A stretch of 64,000 bases of DNA from Allobosea sp. BH3. Lineage in GTDB: Bacteria; Pseudomonadota; Alphaproteobacteria; Rhizobiales; Beijerinckiaceae. This document shows, one piece after another, positions 23,774 to 32,581 of this stretch (position 1 is its first letter; each line of letters opens with the position of its first letter). A model generated the notes under the pieces. It made no database searches. It saw only the letters and a list, made by a program, of their open reading frames with translations, and had not been told where the DNA came from. The position numbers and the translations under genes were made by a program. Where the stretch lies: the NCBI RefSeq assembly GCF_025499465.1, contig NZ_JAIMCA010000001.1, positions 868,001-932,000 on the forward strand, written 5' to 3'.

Positions 23774-24445
23774 ATGGGCATGAACGCCGTCTATGAGGGG
23801 GCTGGGGACTGTCCGGAGGTTGTCCCGCTCTTCCCTTTGAGCGGCGCGCTGCTGCTGCCGCGCGGCCAGATGCCGCTCAACGTCTTCGAGCCGCGCTACC
23901 TCGCCATGGTCGACGATGCGCTCAAGGCCGGGCGCGTCATCGGCATGATCCAGCCCGAGCCGGAGACGGGCCGCCAATCCGAGATCCCGCCCCTGCTCAA
24001 GGTCGGCTGCCTCGGCCGTATCACCCAGTTCGCCGAGACCGGTGACGGCCGCTATATCGTCACCCTGACCGGGATCAGCCGTTTCCGCCTGCTCGACGAG
24101 CTTTCCGTGACGACCGCCTATCGGCAGGCGAAGGTCGATTACAGCGAGTTCGCCGGCGATTTCGTCGCCCGGATCGGCGAGGAGGAGGTCGACCGCAAGG
24201 GCCTGCTCAAGGCGCTGCGGAGCTTCGCCAAGGCCAACGAGCTCAAGATCGACTGGAAGGGCGTCAACGAGGCGCCGAACGAGGCGCTGGTCAACGCGCT
24301 CTCGATGATGTGCCCCTTCGGTCCGCGGGAGAAGCAGGCGCTGCTCGAGGCGCGCTCCCTGAAGGACCGGGCCGAGGTGCTGGTCGCGATCACCGAGATC
24401 GAGCTCGCTCGCGGCGGCGGCAACCCGGACACGACGCTGCAGTGA
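23774..24445 (+). CDS. LON N-terminal substrate-binding domain protein
   Basis: A 223-residue protein made only of the substrate-recognition domain of Lon protease; no AAA or protease domain follows. Hallmarks are VVPLFPLSGALLLPRGQMPLNVFEPRYLAMVDDAL at the N-terminus and GRITQFAETGDGRYIVTLTGISRFRL in the second beta-barrel. The C-terminal half is helical. Its role is unknown; such proteins are common beside ybbN-like thioredoxin genes in alphaproteobacteria. Its stop overlaps the start of the MFS gene (GTGA). Confidence 0.88.
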   Translation: MGMNAVYEGAGDCPEVVPLFPLSGALLLPRGQMPLNVFEPRYLAMVDDALKAGRVIGMIQPEPETGRQSEIPPLLKVGCLGRITQFAETGDGRYIVTLTGISRFRLLDELSVTTAYRQAKVDYSEFAGDFVARIGEEEVDRKGLLKALRSFAKANELKIDWKGVNEAPNEALVNALSMMCPFGPREKQALLEARSLKDRAEVLVAITEIELARGGGNPDTTLQ

Positions 24446-25833
24446 CCGCGTCGCCGCCTGTCGAAGCCGTGCCCTTGCGCTATCCGCCGCGCCGCGCCGT
24501 CACGGCCTGGCTCTTCTTCGACTGGGCGGCGCAGCCCTTCTTCACGCTCATCACCACCTTCGTCTTCGCGCCCTTCTTCGCCTCGGCATTGGCGCGGGAT
24601 GCGGCGGAAGGCCAGGCGCTCTGGGGCTATGCCACCGGCTTCGCAGGGCTTTGCATCGCGCTGCTCTCGCCGCTGCTGGGCGGCATCGCCGACCGCACCG
24701 GCCCGCGCAAGCCCTGGATCGCCGCCTTCGGCGCGCTGCTCGTCATCGGCTCGGGTCTTCTCTGGTTCGCCGTGCCTGGTTCGCGCCTGGCGGTGCCGAT
24801 TGCGCTGGCTGGCTTCATCATCGCGACAATCGGCGCAGAATTCGCCACCACCTTCAACAATGCGATGATGACGCGGCTCGTGCCGCCGGAGCGGCTCGGC
24901 TGGCTCTCGGGCACCGGCTGGGCGATCGGCTATCTCGGCGGCCTGCTGTCGCTTGCGATCACGCTCGGCCTGCTCGCCGCCGACCCTCATACAGGCAAGA
25001 CGCTCGCCGGCCTCTCTCCCATCTTCGGGCTCGACGCTGCCGCCCGCGAGGGAGACCGCTTCTCCGGCCCGCTGACAGCCCTCTGGTTCATCGTCTTCGT
25101 CGCGCCGATGTTCCTGCTGACGCCCGATTCGGTGCCGACCGGGATGCGCCTTTCGCAGGCCGCGCAGGGCGGGTTCGGGCGATTGAAGGCGACGCTCGCC
25201 GAGCTGCCGAAGCTGCCTTCGCTCGGCCGCTTCCTGCTCGCCAACATGATCTATCAGGATGCGCTGGTCGCGCTCTTCGCCTTCGGCGGCATCTATGCGG
25301 CAGGCGTCTTCGGCTGGCAGACCATCGAGCTCGGCATCTTCGGCATCCTGCTCACCGTCACGGGCACGCTCGGCGCTTGGCTCGGCGGTCAGCTCGACGA
25401 CGCCATCGGCGGCAAGCCCGTGGTGCTGGGCTCGATCGCCTGCCTGCTCTTCGCCTGCCTCGGCATCCTCTCGCTCGGGGCCGACCATGTGCTGTTCGTC
25501 ATCCCGGCCACGCCCGCCGCGCCGGGCGACGGGCTCTTCGCTTCGCTGCCAGAACAGGTCTATCTCGCGCTCGGCCTGCTGATCGGCCTCGTCGCCGGGC
25601 CGATGCAGGCGGCCTCACGCAGCCTGATGGCGCGGCTCGCCCCGGCGGGGCGCATCGGCGAGTTCTTCGGGCTCTTCGCGCTTTCGGGGAAGGTCACGTC
25701 CTTCCTTGGCCCGACGCTGGTCGCGCTGGCGACGACGATCTTCGCCAGCCAGCGCGCGGGGCTTGCCGTCCTGGTCGTCTTCTTCCTGGCAGGCGCAGCA
25801 TTGCTGGCGGGCGTCAAAGTCCGCCGGCCGTAG
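24442..25833 (+). CDS. MFS transporter, UMF1/Atg22-like
   Basis: A 463-residue transporter with about twelve hydrophobic segments. The first segment WLFFDWAAQPFFTLITTFVFAPFF and the later GGIADRTGPRKPW (the MFS loop 2-3 signature) match the Atg22/UMF1 group, whose yeast member exports amino acids from the vacuole. The C-terminal half shows GPMQAASRSLMARLAP and GRIGEFFGLFALSGK, also typical. It starts with GTG at 24442, overlapping the stop of the LON-domain gene. The bacterial substrate is not known. Confidence 0.88.
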   Translation: MTASPPVEAVPLRYPPRRAVTAWLFFDWAAQPFFTLITTFVFAPFFASALARDAAEGQALWGYATGFAGLCIALLSPLLGGIADRTGPRKPWIAAFGALLVIGSGLLWFAVPGSRLAVPIALAGFIIATIGAEFATTFNNAMMTRLVPPERLGWLSGTGWAIGYLGGLLSLAITLGLLAADPHTGKTLAGLSPIFGLDAAAREGDRFSGPLTALWFIVFVAPMFLLTPDSVPTGMRLSQAAQGGFGRLKATLAELPKLPSLGRFLLANMIYQDALVALFAFGGIYAAGVFGWQTIELGIFGILLTVTGTLGAWLGGQLDDAIGGKPVVLGSIACLLFACLGILSLGADHVLFVIPATPAAPGDGLFASLPEQVYLALGLLIGLVAGPMQAASRSLMARLAPAGRIGEFFGLFALSGKVTSFLGPTLVALATTIFASQRAGLAVLVVFFLAGAALLAGVKVRRP

Positions 25834-25835
25834 GT

Positions 25836-25971
25836 GTCATCCCGCACGCGCTGCGGCACGATAGTGCTGCTGCGCAGATGCGGGATCGGTCTCAGGAAAA
25901 GGCGTCTTCTCATCGTACGGTCCCGTGTCTGCGCCGCGGCATTGCATGCCGCAGCGCGCACGGGATGACGC
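25836..25971. repeat. Palindromic intergenic repeat, GTCATCCCGC family
   Basis: A long imperfect inverted element beginning GTCATCCCGCACGCGCTGCGG and ending GCAGCGCGCACGGGATGAC. It fills the 144-bp gap between the convergent MFS and homospermidine synthase genes, where it may also serve as a transcription end. One copy is seen in this window. Confidence 0.7.
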
Positions 25972-25977
25972 GCTTGG

Positions 25978-27414
25978 TCAGCGGACCAGAATATTCCTGA
26001 ACTGCCAGGGATCGCTGGTGTCGATGTCCTCGGGGAACAGCCCCGGCCGGCCATCGAGCGGCGTCCAATCCGTGTAATAGCCCTTCACCGGGCCGAGATA
26101 GGGCAGCTGGATCCCGAGGCAGCGGTCGAGGTCCATCTCCTCGACCTCGACGATGCCGGCCTTAGGGTTCTCCAGCGCCCAGACCATGCCGGCGAGGACA
26201 GCGGAGGTGACCTGCAGCCCGGTCGCGGTCTGGTAGGGCGCGAGCTTGCGCGTCTCCTCGGTCGAGAGCTGCGAGCCGAACCAGTAGGCGCCCTTGTCGT
26301 GGCCGTAGAGCAGCACGCCGAGCTCATCGATGCCGTCGATGACCTCGTCCTCCTCGAGGATGTGATGCTCCTCCTGCGGGCGACCGGCATTGCCGAACAT
26401 CTCGTGCAGGGAGAGCACGGCGTCGTTCGCGGGGTGATAGGCGTAGTGGCAGGTGGGCCGATAGATCGCCTTTCCGCTCTCGTCGCGCACGGTGAAGTAG
26501 TCGGCGATCGAGATCGATTCGTTATGCGTCACCAGGAAGCCGTATTGCGGCCCCGGCGTCGGGCACCAGCTCCTGACCTTGGTCTCGGCGCCGGCCTGCA
26601 TCAGGTAGATCGCCGCCTGCGAGCCGGCTTCGTGGGTGCGGGCATTGTCCGGCATCCACTTCTCATGGGTACCCCAGCCCAGCTCCGCCGGCTGCACGCC
26701 TTCGGAGATGAAGCCCTCGACCGACCAGGTGTTGACGAAGACGCCCGGCGGCTTCGCGTTGCGCGAACGCTGTGTGTCGCGCTCGGCGATATGGATGCCC
26801 TTGACGCCGACCTGCTTCATCAGCCCGGCCCATTCCTCCCGGGTCTTCGGCTGCGGCACGTTGAGGCGCATATCGGCCGCGACGTTCAGCAAAGCCTTCT
26901 TGGCGAGCCAGGAGGCCATGCCGGGATTGGCGCCGCAGCAGGACACGGCCGTCGTCGAGCCGGGCGGACGGGCGCGCTTGGCGGCCAGCGTCATCTCGCG
27001 CAGCGCATAGTTCGAGCGCTCGCCCGGGCCTTTGGTCTCGTCGAAATAGAAGCCGAGCCAGGGCTCATTGACCGTGTCGATATAGAGCGCGCCCAGGCTA
27101 GAGCAGAACTCCATGATGTCGCGCGAGCCGGTGTCGCAGGAGAGGTTGACGCAGAAGCCCTGCCCGCCGCCGGCGGTCAGCAGCGGCTCGAGCATCGTCT
27201 TGTAATTGTCGATGGTGACCGCCTCCTGGATGAAGCGGATGCCGCGTTCATCAAGCAGGTGGCGGTTCTGATCGTCGGGAGCGATGACGACGAAACGGCT
27301 CTTGTCGAACTTGAGATGCCGTTCGATCAGCGGCAGCGTACCGCGGCCGATCGAGCCGAAGCCGATCATCACGATCGGGCCGGTGATCTCGCCGTAGACG
27401 GGCCAATTCGTCAT
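25978..27414 (-). CDS. hss: Homospermidine synthase
   Basis: A 478-residue NAD-dependent enzyme that joins two putrescine molecules (or putrescine and spermidine) into sym-homospermidine, a main polyamine of many alphaproteobacteria. The N-terminal Rossmann motif IVMIGFGSIGRG is at about residues 15-26. Long conserved blocks DTVNEPWLGFYFDETKG, SCCGANPGMASWLAKKAL and CPTPGPQYGFLVTHNESISIADYFT are characteristic. The start at 27414 has an AGGAG ribosome binding site. It lies downstream of a GNAT gene and ornithine decarboxylase on the same strand, so putrescine supply and use are encoded together. Confidence 0.93.
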   Translation of the reverse strand: MTNWPVYGEITGPIVMIGFGSIGRGTLPLIERHLKFDKSRFVVIAPDDQNRHLLDERGIRFIQEAVTIDNYKTMLEPLLTAGGGQGFCVNLSCDTGSRDIMEFCSSLGALYIDTVNEPWLGFYFDETKGPGERSNYALREMTLAAKRARPPGSTTAVSCCGANPGMASWLAKKALLNVAADMRLNVPQPKTREEWAGLMKQVGVKGIHIAERDTQRSRNAKPPGVFVNTWSVEGFISEGVQPAELGWGTHEKWMPDNARTHEAGSQAAIYLMQAGAETKVRSWCPTPGPQYGFLVTHNESISIADYFTVRDESGKAIYRPTCHYAYHPANDAVLSLHEMFGNAGRPQEEHHILEEDEVIDGIDELGVLLYGHDKGAYWFGSQLSTEETRKLAPYQTATGLQVTSAVLAGMVWALENPKAGIVEVEEMDLDRCLGIQLPYLGPVKGYYTDWTPLDGRPGLFPEDIDTSDPWQFRNILVR

Positions 27415-27566
27415 TCTTCCAAACTCCTGGGTTCGTAGGTCAAAAAGCGGTTGAAGCTGGTTATGGGCGCAAAATCGCGCCGTCAATCGCGGCAAGCACC
27501 CTCCACGCGGCGCGCCGCATGGAAAGCGCCGGGCGATGACGGCGCGATGACGATTGAAAGCTGGCG

Positions 27567-28100
27567 TCAGGCGGCCTTGGCCACCTTCGGCGCAGCGACG
27601 GCAGCGCCATGCTCACCCGCCGCGACGAGGACGCCCTGCGCGCCGTCGAGCGCGCCGTCGCGCAATTCGATGGCGAGGAAGCGCTCGCGCTCGACCGGGC
27701 CGGGCATGGCGAGATCCCGCGTCAGCGCGGCGTCGAAGCCGAAGCGCGCATAATAGGGCGCGTCGCCGACGAGGATGACGGCGCCGTGCCCGCGGCAGGC
27801 CGCGCGCCAGAGCGCCTCGCGCATCAGCGTCTTGCCGAGGCCCTCGCCCTGCAGTTCGGGCTTGACCGCGAGCGGGCCGAGCATGAGCGCCGGCACGCCA
27901 GCGGCCTCGACATGCCAGAGGCGGACGGTGCCGATGACCTCGCCATCGCGCTCGGCGGTCAGCGCCAGACCATCGGCCGGCCGCCGGCCTTCGCGCAGGC
28001 GCTCGCTCGACTTGGCGGTGCGGCGCTCGCCCAGGCAGCGGTCGAGCAGCGCCTCGCGGGCGGGAATGTCGGCAACGACTTCGTCGCGGATCGTGATCAT
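27567..28100 (-). CDS. GNAT-family N-acetyltransferase
   Basis: A 177-residue acetyltransferase. The acetyl-CoA-binding motif is QGEGLGKTLMREALWRA, preceded by the LGPLAVKPELQGEGLG strand-turn-helix and followed by VILVGDAPYYARFGF, which places it near the YhbS subgroup. It sits between ornithine decarboxylase and homospermidine synthase in the same direction, so a polyamine substrate is possible, but the sequence itself does not show the polyamine site of SpeG. The C-terminus is Ala-rich. Confidence 0.82.
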   Translation of the reverse strand: MITIRDEVVADIPAREALLDRCLGERRTAKSSERLREGRRPADGLALTAERDGEVIGTVRLWHVEAAGVPALMLGPLAVKPELQGEGLGKTLMREALWRAACRGHGAVILVGDAPYYARFGFDAALTRDLAMPGPVERERFLAIELRDGALDGAQGVLVAAGEHGAAVAAPKVAKAA

Positions 28101-28298
28101 GACGCACCTCCGGCCGGAGCGCCCATCCTCATGGACCTACCCGGCGCCGCGCGAGCGCGGCCACAATGGAACGATGTGGGGAAGAGGGGTCCGGCGGGAG
28201 CCACGGCTGCGATCCCGATCCTTGGGATGCACAGTCGCTCCGCCCAGATTCTTTGGACGGCCTGATTTCGCAGGGCGCTTCGCCGGACCCGATTGATC

Positions 28299-28323
28299 AG
28301 GAGGGAGCGGTCCGCTCCCTCCT
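28299..28323 (-). terminator. Stem-loop directly after the ornithine decarboxylase gene
   Basis: A perfect 12-bp inverted repeat (AGGAGGGAGCGG / CCGCTCCCTCCT) separated by one base, 4 bases after the odc stop codon. No T-run follows on the minus strand, so it may be a weak or factor-dependent terminator or a 3'-end stabiliser; it would reduce but not necessarily stop reading into the GNAT gene. Confidence 0.55.
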
Positions 28324-28327
28324 AACG

Positions 28328-29473
28328 TCAGATGACGTACTGCCTCAGCGGCGGGAAGCCGTTGAAGGCGACGGCCGAATAGGTCGTCGTATAGGCGCCC
28401 GTGCCCTCGATCAGCACCTTGTCGCCGATCTCCAGCGAGAAGGGCAGCATGTACGGGGTCTTCTCGTACATGACGTCGACCGAGTCGCAGGTCGGGCCGG
28501 CGAGCACGCACGGGACGGTCGCATCGCCATCGCGCACGGTGCGGATGGGGTAGCGGATCGCCTCGTCCATGGTCTCGGCGAGACCGTTGAACTTGCCGAT
28601 GTCGAGATAGACCCAGCGCACATCGTCGCTCTCGGCCTTCTTCGAGATCAGCACGACCTCGGCCTCGATCAGGCCGGCCTCGCCGACCATGCCGCGGCCC
28701 GGCTCGATGATCGTCTCGGGCAGCTGGTTGCCGAAATGCTTCGACAGCGCCCGGAAGATCGCGTCGCCATAGGAGGGCACGCCCGGAATCGGCTTCAGGT
28801 AGCGCGCCGGGAAGCCGCCGCCGAGGTTGACCATCGACAGCGACAGACCGCGGGTGGCGCACTCCTTGAAGACCTCGGAGGCAGAAGCGAGCGCCGAATC
28901 CCAGGCGTTCACATTCGCCTGCTGCGAGCCGACATGGAACGAGATGCCATAGGCCTGCAGGCCCAGGCGATGGCCATGCTCAAGCACGTCCGCGGCCATC
29001 TCGGGCACGCAGCCGAACTTGCGCGAGAGCGGCCAGTCGGCGCCGGCGCCGTCGCAGAGGATGCGGCAGAAGATGCGCGCATCGGCGACGCCGGTCTTGT
29101 CCGCCGAGCGGGCGACCTTCTCGACCTCGGCCGTGCAGTCGACGGCGAAGAGGCGCACGCCGAGCTCCATGGCGCGCACGACGTCGCGCTCCTTCTTGAT
29201 CGTGTTGCCGAAGGAGATGCGATCAGCCGTGGCGCCGGCCGCGAGCGCGAGCTCGATCTCGACGACCGAGGCGCAATCGAAGCAGGAGCCGAGCTTGGCC
29301 AGGAGCGCGAGCACCTCCGGCGCCGGGTTCGCCTTCACCGCGTAGAAGACGCGGGTGTCCGGCAGGGCGCGGGAGAAGGCATGATAGTTCTCGCGCACGA
29401 CATCGAGGTCGATGACGACGCAAGGCCCGTCCTCACGGCGGGTGCGCAGAAAATCTCGGATGCGGTCGGTCAT
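28328..29473 (-). CDS. Ornithine (lysine/ornithine) decarboxylase, alanine racemase fold
   Basis: A 381-residue PLP enzyme of fold type III that decarboxylates ornithine to putrescine (some members also accept lysine to give cadaverine). The PLP lysine is K47 in VFYAVKANP. The GNTIKKERDV, SFHVGSQQANV and EPGRGMVGEAG motifs are all present, and the catalytic Cys lies in AGPTCDSVDVM. The length is that of the short bacterial ODC group. The start at 29473 has AGGGGAG 9 bases upstream. It is preceded by a leader of about 440 bases with strong hairpins. Gene order with homospermidine synthase supports a polyamine role. Confidence 0.93.
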   Translation of the reverse strand: MTDRIRDFLRTRREDGPCVVIDLDVVRENYHAFSRALPDTRVFYAVKANPAPEVLALLAKLGSCFDCASVVEIELALAAGATADRISFGNTIKKERDVVRAMELGVRLFAVDCTAEVEKVARSADKTGVADARIFCRILCDGAGADWPLSRKFGCVPEMAADVLEHGHRLGLQAYGISFHVGSQQANVNAWDSALASASEVFKECATRGLSLSMVNLGGGFPARYLKPIPGVPSYGDAIFRALSKHFGNQLPETIIEPGRGMVGEAGLIEAEVVLISKKAESDDVRWVYLDIGKFNGLAETMDEAIRYPIRTVRDGDATVPCVLAGPTCDSVDVMYEKTPYMLPFSLEIGDKVLIEGTGAYTTTYSAVAFNGFPPLRQYVI

Positions 29474-29917
29474 GAGACGCGACTCCCCTGCGGCGCAAGC
29501 GGCGCCGATGCGATGCATAGCGCCGGATGAAACGTTCGCGGACCGAGGCGCGATGGAGACGCCAAGGACAGCGGACGAAACGTCCGGACCCGAAACACCG
29601 TTCGATAGGGGAAGACCCCGCACGGCCGGCAATGAAGGACAAGCCTCTTCGGTGTTGGCCTTTGGAGGACCAACGAGACCAAAAAAGCCCGCTCCGTCGT
29701 TGCTTTAAGCTGCGTCCCCCGTGGAGATTCGGGGTTCGCCGGTTTTGCCTCCGGCTGCCGGTCTGTGTCGGGGAGCAGTTCTCTTGCGAGAACCGGGAAG
29801 CGTGATTTGAGGGATGTCCATCCCCTCCATCCGTCTTCCAATCCCCTGGCGGCTGTCCGGCCTCTTGTCCGGATGCCCACCGACCAGCACGCGGCCACAG
29901 GCACGTGCGAATTGGGT
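29474..29917 (-). promoter_or_regulatory. Long structured leader of the ornithine decarboxylase gene (speF-motif candidate)
   Basis: About 440 bases lie between a good promoter and the odc start, with no convincing gene. On the minus strand the leader folds into several strong local hairpins. One is GTTCTC-GCAA-GAGAAC, a GNRA tetraloop (29778-29793). Another is GCCGG/CCGGC. A third is CCCCG/CGGGG. The fourth is GTTGG/CCAAC (29655-29675). A run of six U follows at 29687-29682. An element called the speF RNA motif is known upstream of alphaproteobacterial ornithine decarboxylase genes; position and size agree, but I cannot recall its consensus well enough to confirm it. A reading frame with the start MDIPQITLPGSR overlaps the hairpins and could be a leader peptide. 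Confidence 0.5.
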
Positions 29918-29923
29918 GAACGC

Positions 29924-29952
29924 GATATACGGATAGCGACCCCGGACCACAA
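29924..29952 (-). promoter_or_regulatory. Sigma-70-type promoter for the odc leader
   Basis: Minus-strand -35 TTGTGG (29952-29947) and -10 TATATC (29929-29924) with a 17-base spacer. Transcription should begin near 29917, giving a leader of about 440 bases. This is one of the best promoter matches in the window. Confidence 0.55.
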
Positions 29953-30036
29953 GTGTTTTGTGAGCCCGAAGCCGCATTTTTTTGCATAGCCGATCCGCAG
30001 CGGAAAAAAGCGGAAAAAGCTGCGCCGGCTCTGAGC

Positions 30037-30597
30037 TTAGCTACGCTTCTCGCAGAACCGGATTCTGTTGCCGAACGGGTCCGGCACTTCGAGTGTCCGC
30101 CCGCCCGGCCCATCCTCGTGGATGCCCGGCCGCGAATAGGAATAATGCTTGCCGATCAGCTCGGCCCGATAGGCGTCGATGCCCTCCATCCAGACGAAGA
30201 CGGTCGAGCCCGGGCTGGCGTCGCCATGATGCTCAGAGAGGTGAAGCTTCAGCCCGGAGCGCGAGACCTGCATGTACAACGGCAGGCTGGGCGCGAAGCG
30301 ATGGTCCCAGTCCATCTCGAAGCCCAGGAACCCGAGATAGAACTCCTTCGCCTTCGCCTCGTCGAAGATGCGCATGATGGGTATGCCCATCTGGAGGCGC
30401 ACGGCATCCTGCGCCGTGTCGGCACCCGCATCGGGCGCCGCCTCGTCGATCTTCGCCGCCAGCACGTTCCAGTCGTCATAGCCAAACTGGCGCGCCACGA
30501 TCTCGAGGGTCTCGGAATGGCTGAGCGGCACCCGCCGGTCGGCCATGGCCGCCCGCAGGCTCTTCGCCATGAGCTTGGCATCGCGGAAATTCCGCAT
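30037..30597 (-). CDS. Glyoxalase/bleomycin-resistance superfamily (VOC) protein
   Basis: A 186-residue protein with two parts. The N-terminal 55 residues (MRNFRDAKLMAKSLRAAMADRR ... FGYDDWNVLAAKID) match the short helical region often found ahead of glyoxalase-like domains in Proteobacteria. The C-terminal VOC domain (about 68-184) has PIMRIFDEAKAKEFYLGFLGF and the second beta-alpha module with HEDGPGGRTLEVPDPFGNRIRF, including the terminal metal-site-type Glu. It is annotated in relatives as a bleomycin resistance or glyoxalase superfamily protein; the substrate is unknown. It is transcribed toward the odc leader, and its own promoter must lie in the 300-bp gap upstream. Confidence 0.8.
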   Translation of the reverse strand: MRNFRDAKLMAKSLRAAMADRRVPLSHSETLEIVARQFGYDDWNVLAAKIDEAAPDAGADTAQDAVRLQMGIPIMRIFDEAKAKEFYLGFLGFEMDWDHRFAPSLPLYMQVSRSGLKLHLSEHHGDASPGSTVFVWMEGIDAYRAELIGKHYSYSRPGIHEDGPGGRTLEVPDPFGNRIRFCEKRS

Positions 30598-30897
30598 GGT
30601 CGTGATCCTTCTCGCTCGGACGGCCGATCATCGGGGCTCGCCTTGCCGACATCCGTCCAGGAGTCGATCGGGATCAGGACATCAACTGTCTGAGGATGCG
30701 TTCACCATGCCCTTTCGGGCGCGAGCGGCTGGCCGCATCCGGCCGATCGCGAAGCTCGCTGCGACATCGTGGATTGTCAATCTCGGAAGGCCGCGCCGCC
30801 CGCGTCGCAGACAGGCCCTAGACCAGCCCCATTTCATGGCCTTAAGTCACGCGCTGCGGCGATCAACTGACGTGTACGACCAGAAGACGGACCATCC
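30598..30897. other. Divergent gap before the glucan biosynthesis operon
   Basis: A 300-bp region between the leftward VOC gene and the rightward glucan gene that should carry both promoters. I see no convincing gene, terminator or operator in it; short reading frames are Arg/Pro-rich and look random. Confidence 0.4.
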
Positions 30898-32577
30898 ATG
30901 ACCACCACCGACCGCCGCCGCGTCCTGGGCGGATTGGCAGCCGCGCTCGGCCTGTCGGCCGCGCCCTCCGTGCTGCTCGCCCAACAGCCACAGCCGCAGA
31001 CGCCTCCGCAGGCTCCGCCGCCGCAGAACGCCGCGCCGCAGCCGCGCTTCGGCTATGAGGATGTGCAGCGCCGGGCCCGCGAGATCGCCGCCGTTCCCTA
31101 TGAGCCTGTTCCAGCCCTTCCCGAGCCTCTGGCGCGGCTCGACTTCGATTCCTGGCGGGACATCCGCTTCCGGCCGGAGCGGGCGCTGCTCGCGCAGAAC
31201 GGCTCGCCCTTCCGCATGCAGCTGTTCCATCCCGGCTTCATGTTCAACCGGCCTGTGACGGTGAACGTGGTGCGCGACGGCGTACCGACGCCGGTGCCCT
31301 ACGGGGCCAACCTCTTCGACTACGGCAAGCTGAAGTTCGAGAAGCCGCTGCCGGTCAATCTGGGCTTCGCCGGCTTCCGCCTACACCATGCGCTCAATGA
31401 CCCACGCGTCCTCGACGAGCTGATCTCCTTCATCGGCGCGAGCAATTTTCGCGTGCTGGGGCGCGGCCAGCGCTACGGGCTCTCGGCGCGCGGGCTTGCG
31501 ATCGGGACCGGGACCGGCAACGAGGAATTCCCGGTCTTCCGCGAGTTCTGGGTCGAGGCCCCGACGGCGGACGCGGATCGCGTCATCGTCCACGCCCTGC
31601 TCGATTCACCTTCCGTCACCGGCGCCTACAGCTTCGCCATCTATCCCGATCTCGACACCGTGGTGGACATCTTCGCGACGCTGTTCCCCCGCAAGCCGAT
31701 CGAGAAGATCGGCCTCGCCCCGCTGACCTCCATGTTCCTCGCCGGGGAGAACGACCGGCGCTCCTTCGACGACTACCGCATGGAGTTGCACGATTCGGAC
31801 GGGCTGATGATCCATTCCGGCAGTGGCGAATGGATCTGGCGACCGCTGCGCAACCCACGGCAACCGGCCACCTCCTCCTTCGTCGAACGCAATCCGCGCG
31901 GCTTCGGCCTGATGCAGCGGGACCGCACCTTCGAGCACTATCAGGACCTCGACCTCGCCTATGAGCTCAGGCCGTCCTACTGGATCCAGCCGCAGGGCGA
32001 CTGGGGCGAGGGTGTCATCGAGCTGGTCGAAATGCCGACCACCGACGAGACCAGCGACAACATCGCCGCCTTCTGGGCACCGAAGACCACGCTGGAGCCC
32101 GGCCGCGAATTTTCCTTCGCCTACAAGCTCACTGCGATGCTGGACAGCAGCGACCTGCATCCGGGCGGGCGGGTGATCAACACCTATCAGGCCCGGCCCA
32201 AGGCGCTCGTCTCGGGCGAGCCTGTGACCGACGGCGCCCGCCGTTTCATCGTCGACTTCGCCGGCGGCGACCTCGACTATCACCTGCGCCAGCCGGAGAA
32301 GGTCGAGATCGTGCCCTCGATCGCCTATGGCCGGATCGACCGCGCCTATATCTTGCCCAACCGCAAGACCGACGGCTTCCGGGCCTTCATCGACATCGTG
32401 GTCGAGCCCGGCCAGACCGCCGAGATGCGCGCCTTCCTGAAGAGCGGCAACAAGACGCTGACCGAAACCTGGAGCTATCCCTGGCGCGTGCAGCTGAGGG
32501 AACCGCCGGCCCAGCCACAGCCGGCCCCGCAACCGGCGGCCGAACCGCAGCCGGCGCAGCCACCCGCCAAGGAGTGA
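30898..32577 (+). CDS. Periplasmic glucan biosynthesis protein (MdoG/OpgG family)
   Basis: A 559-residue periplasmic protein of the MdoG family, needed to build the backbone of osmoregulated periplasmic glucans. The N-terminus MTTTDRRRVLGGLAAALG has a twin-arginine signal as in OpgD, followed by a proline/glutamine-rich linker (about 30-48). Family blocks are FDSWRDIRFRPERALL, RLHHALNDP, YGLSARGLAIGTG, EGVIELVEMPTTDETSDNIAAFWAP and GGDLDYHL. The C-terminus ends in a Pro/Ala/Gln-rich tail. It is 4 bp from the following small GNAT gene, so they form an operon. Whether it is OpgG or OpgD cannot be decided without a tree. Confidence 0.9.
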   Translation: MTTTDRRRVLGGLAAALGLSAAPSVLLAQQPQPQTPPQAPPPQNAAPQPRFGYEDVQRRAREIAAVPYEPVPALPEPLARLDFDSWRDIRFRPERALLAQNGSPFRMQLFHPGFMFNRPVTVNVVRDGVPTPVPYGANLFDYGKLKFEKPLPVNLGFAGFRLHHALNDPRVLDELISFIGASNFRVLGRGQRYGLSARGLAIGTGTGNEEFPVFREFWVEAPTADADRVIVHALLDSPSVTGAYSFAIYPDLDTVVDIFATLFPRKPIEKIGLAPLTSMFLAGENDRRSFDDYRMELHDSDGLMIHSGSGEWIWRPLRNPRQPATSSFVERNPRGFGLMQRDRTFEHYQDLDLAYELRPSYWIQPQGDWGEGVIELVEMPTTDETSDNIAAFWAPKTTLEPGREFSFAYKLTAMLDSSDLHPGGRVINTYQARPKALVSGEPVTDGARRFIVDFAGGDLDYHLRQPEKVEIVPSIAYGRIDRAYILPNRKTDGFRAFIDIVVEPGQTAEMRAFLKSGNKTLTETWSYPWRVQLREPPAQPQPAPQPAAEPQPAQPPAKE

Positions 32578-32581
32578 CGCG

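Noticed and set aside
29705..29977. A 90-codon frame in the odc leader as a normal gene
   Set aside because: Its first part lies across the promoter and its composition is random-looking; only the short segment from about 29822 could matter, as a leader peptide, and that is listed as a finding.
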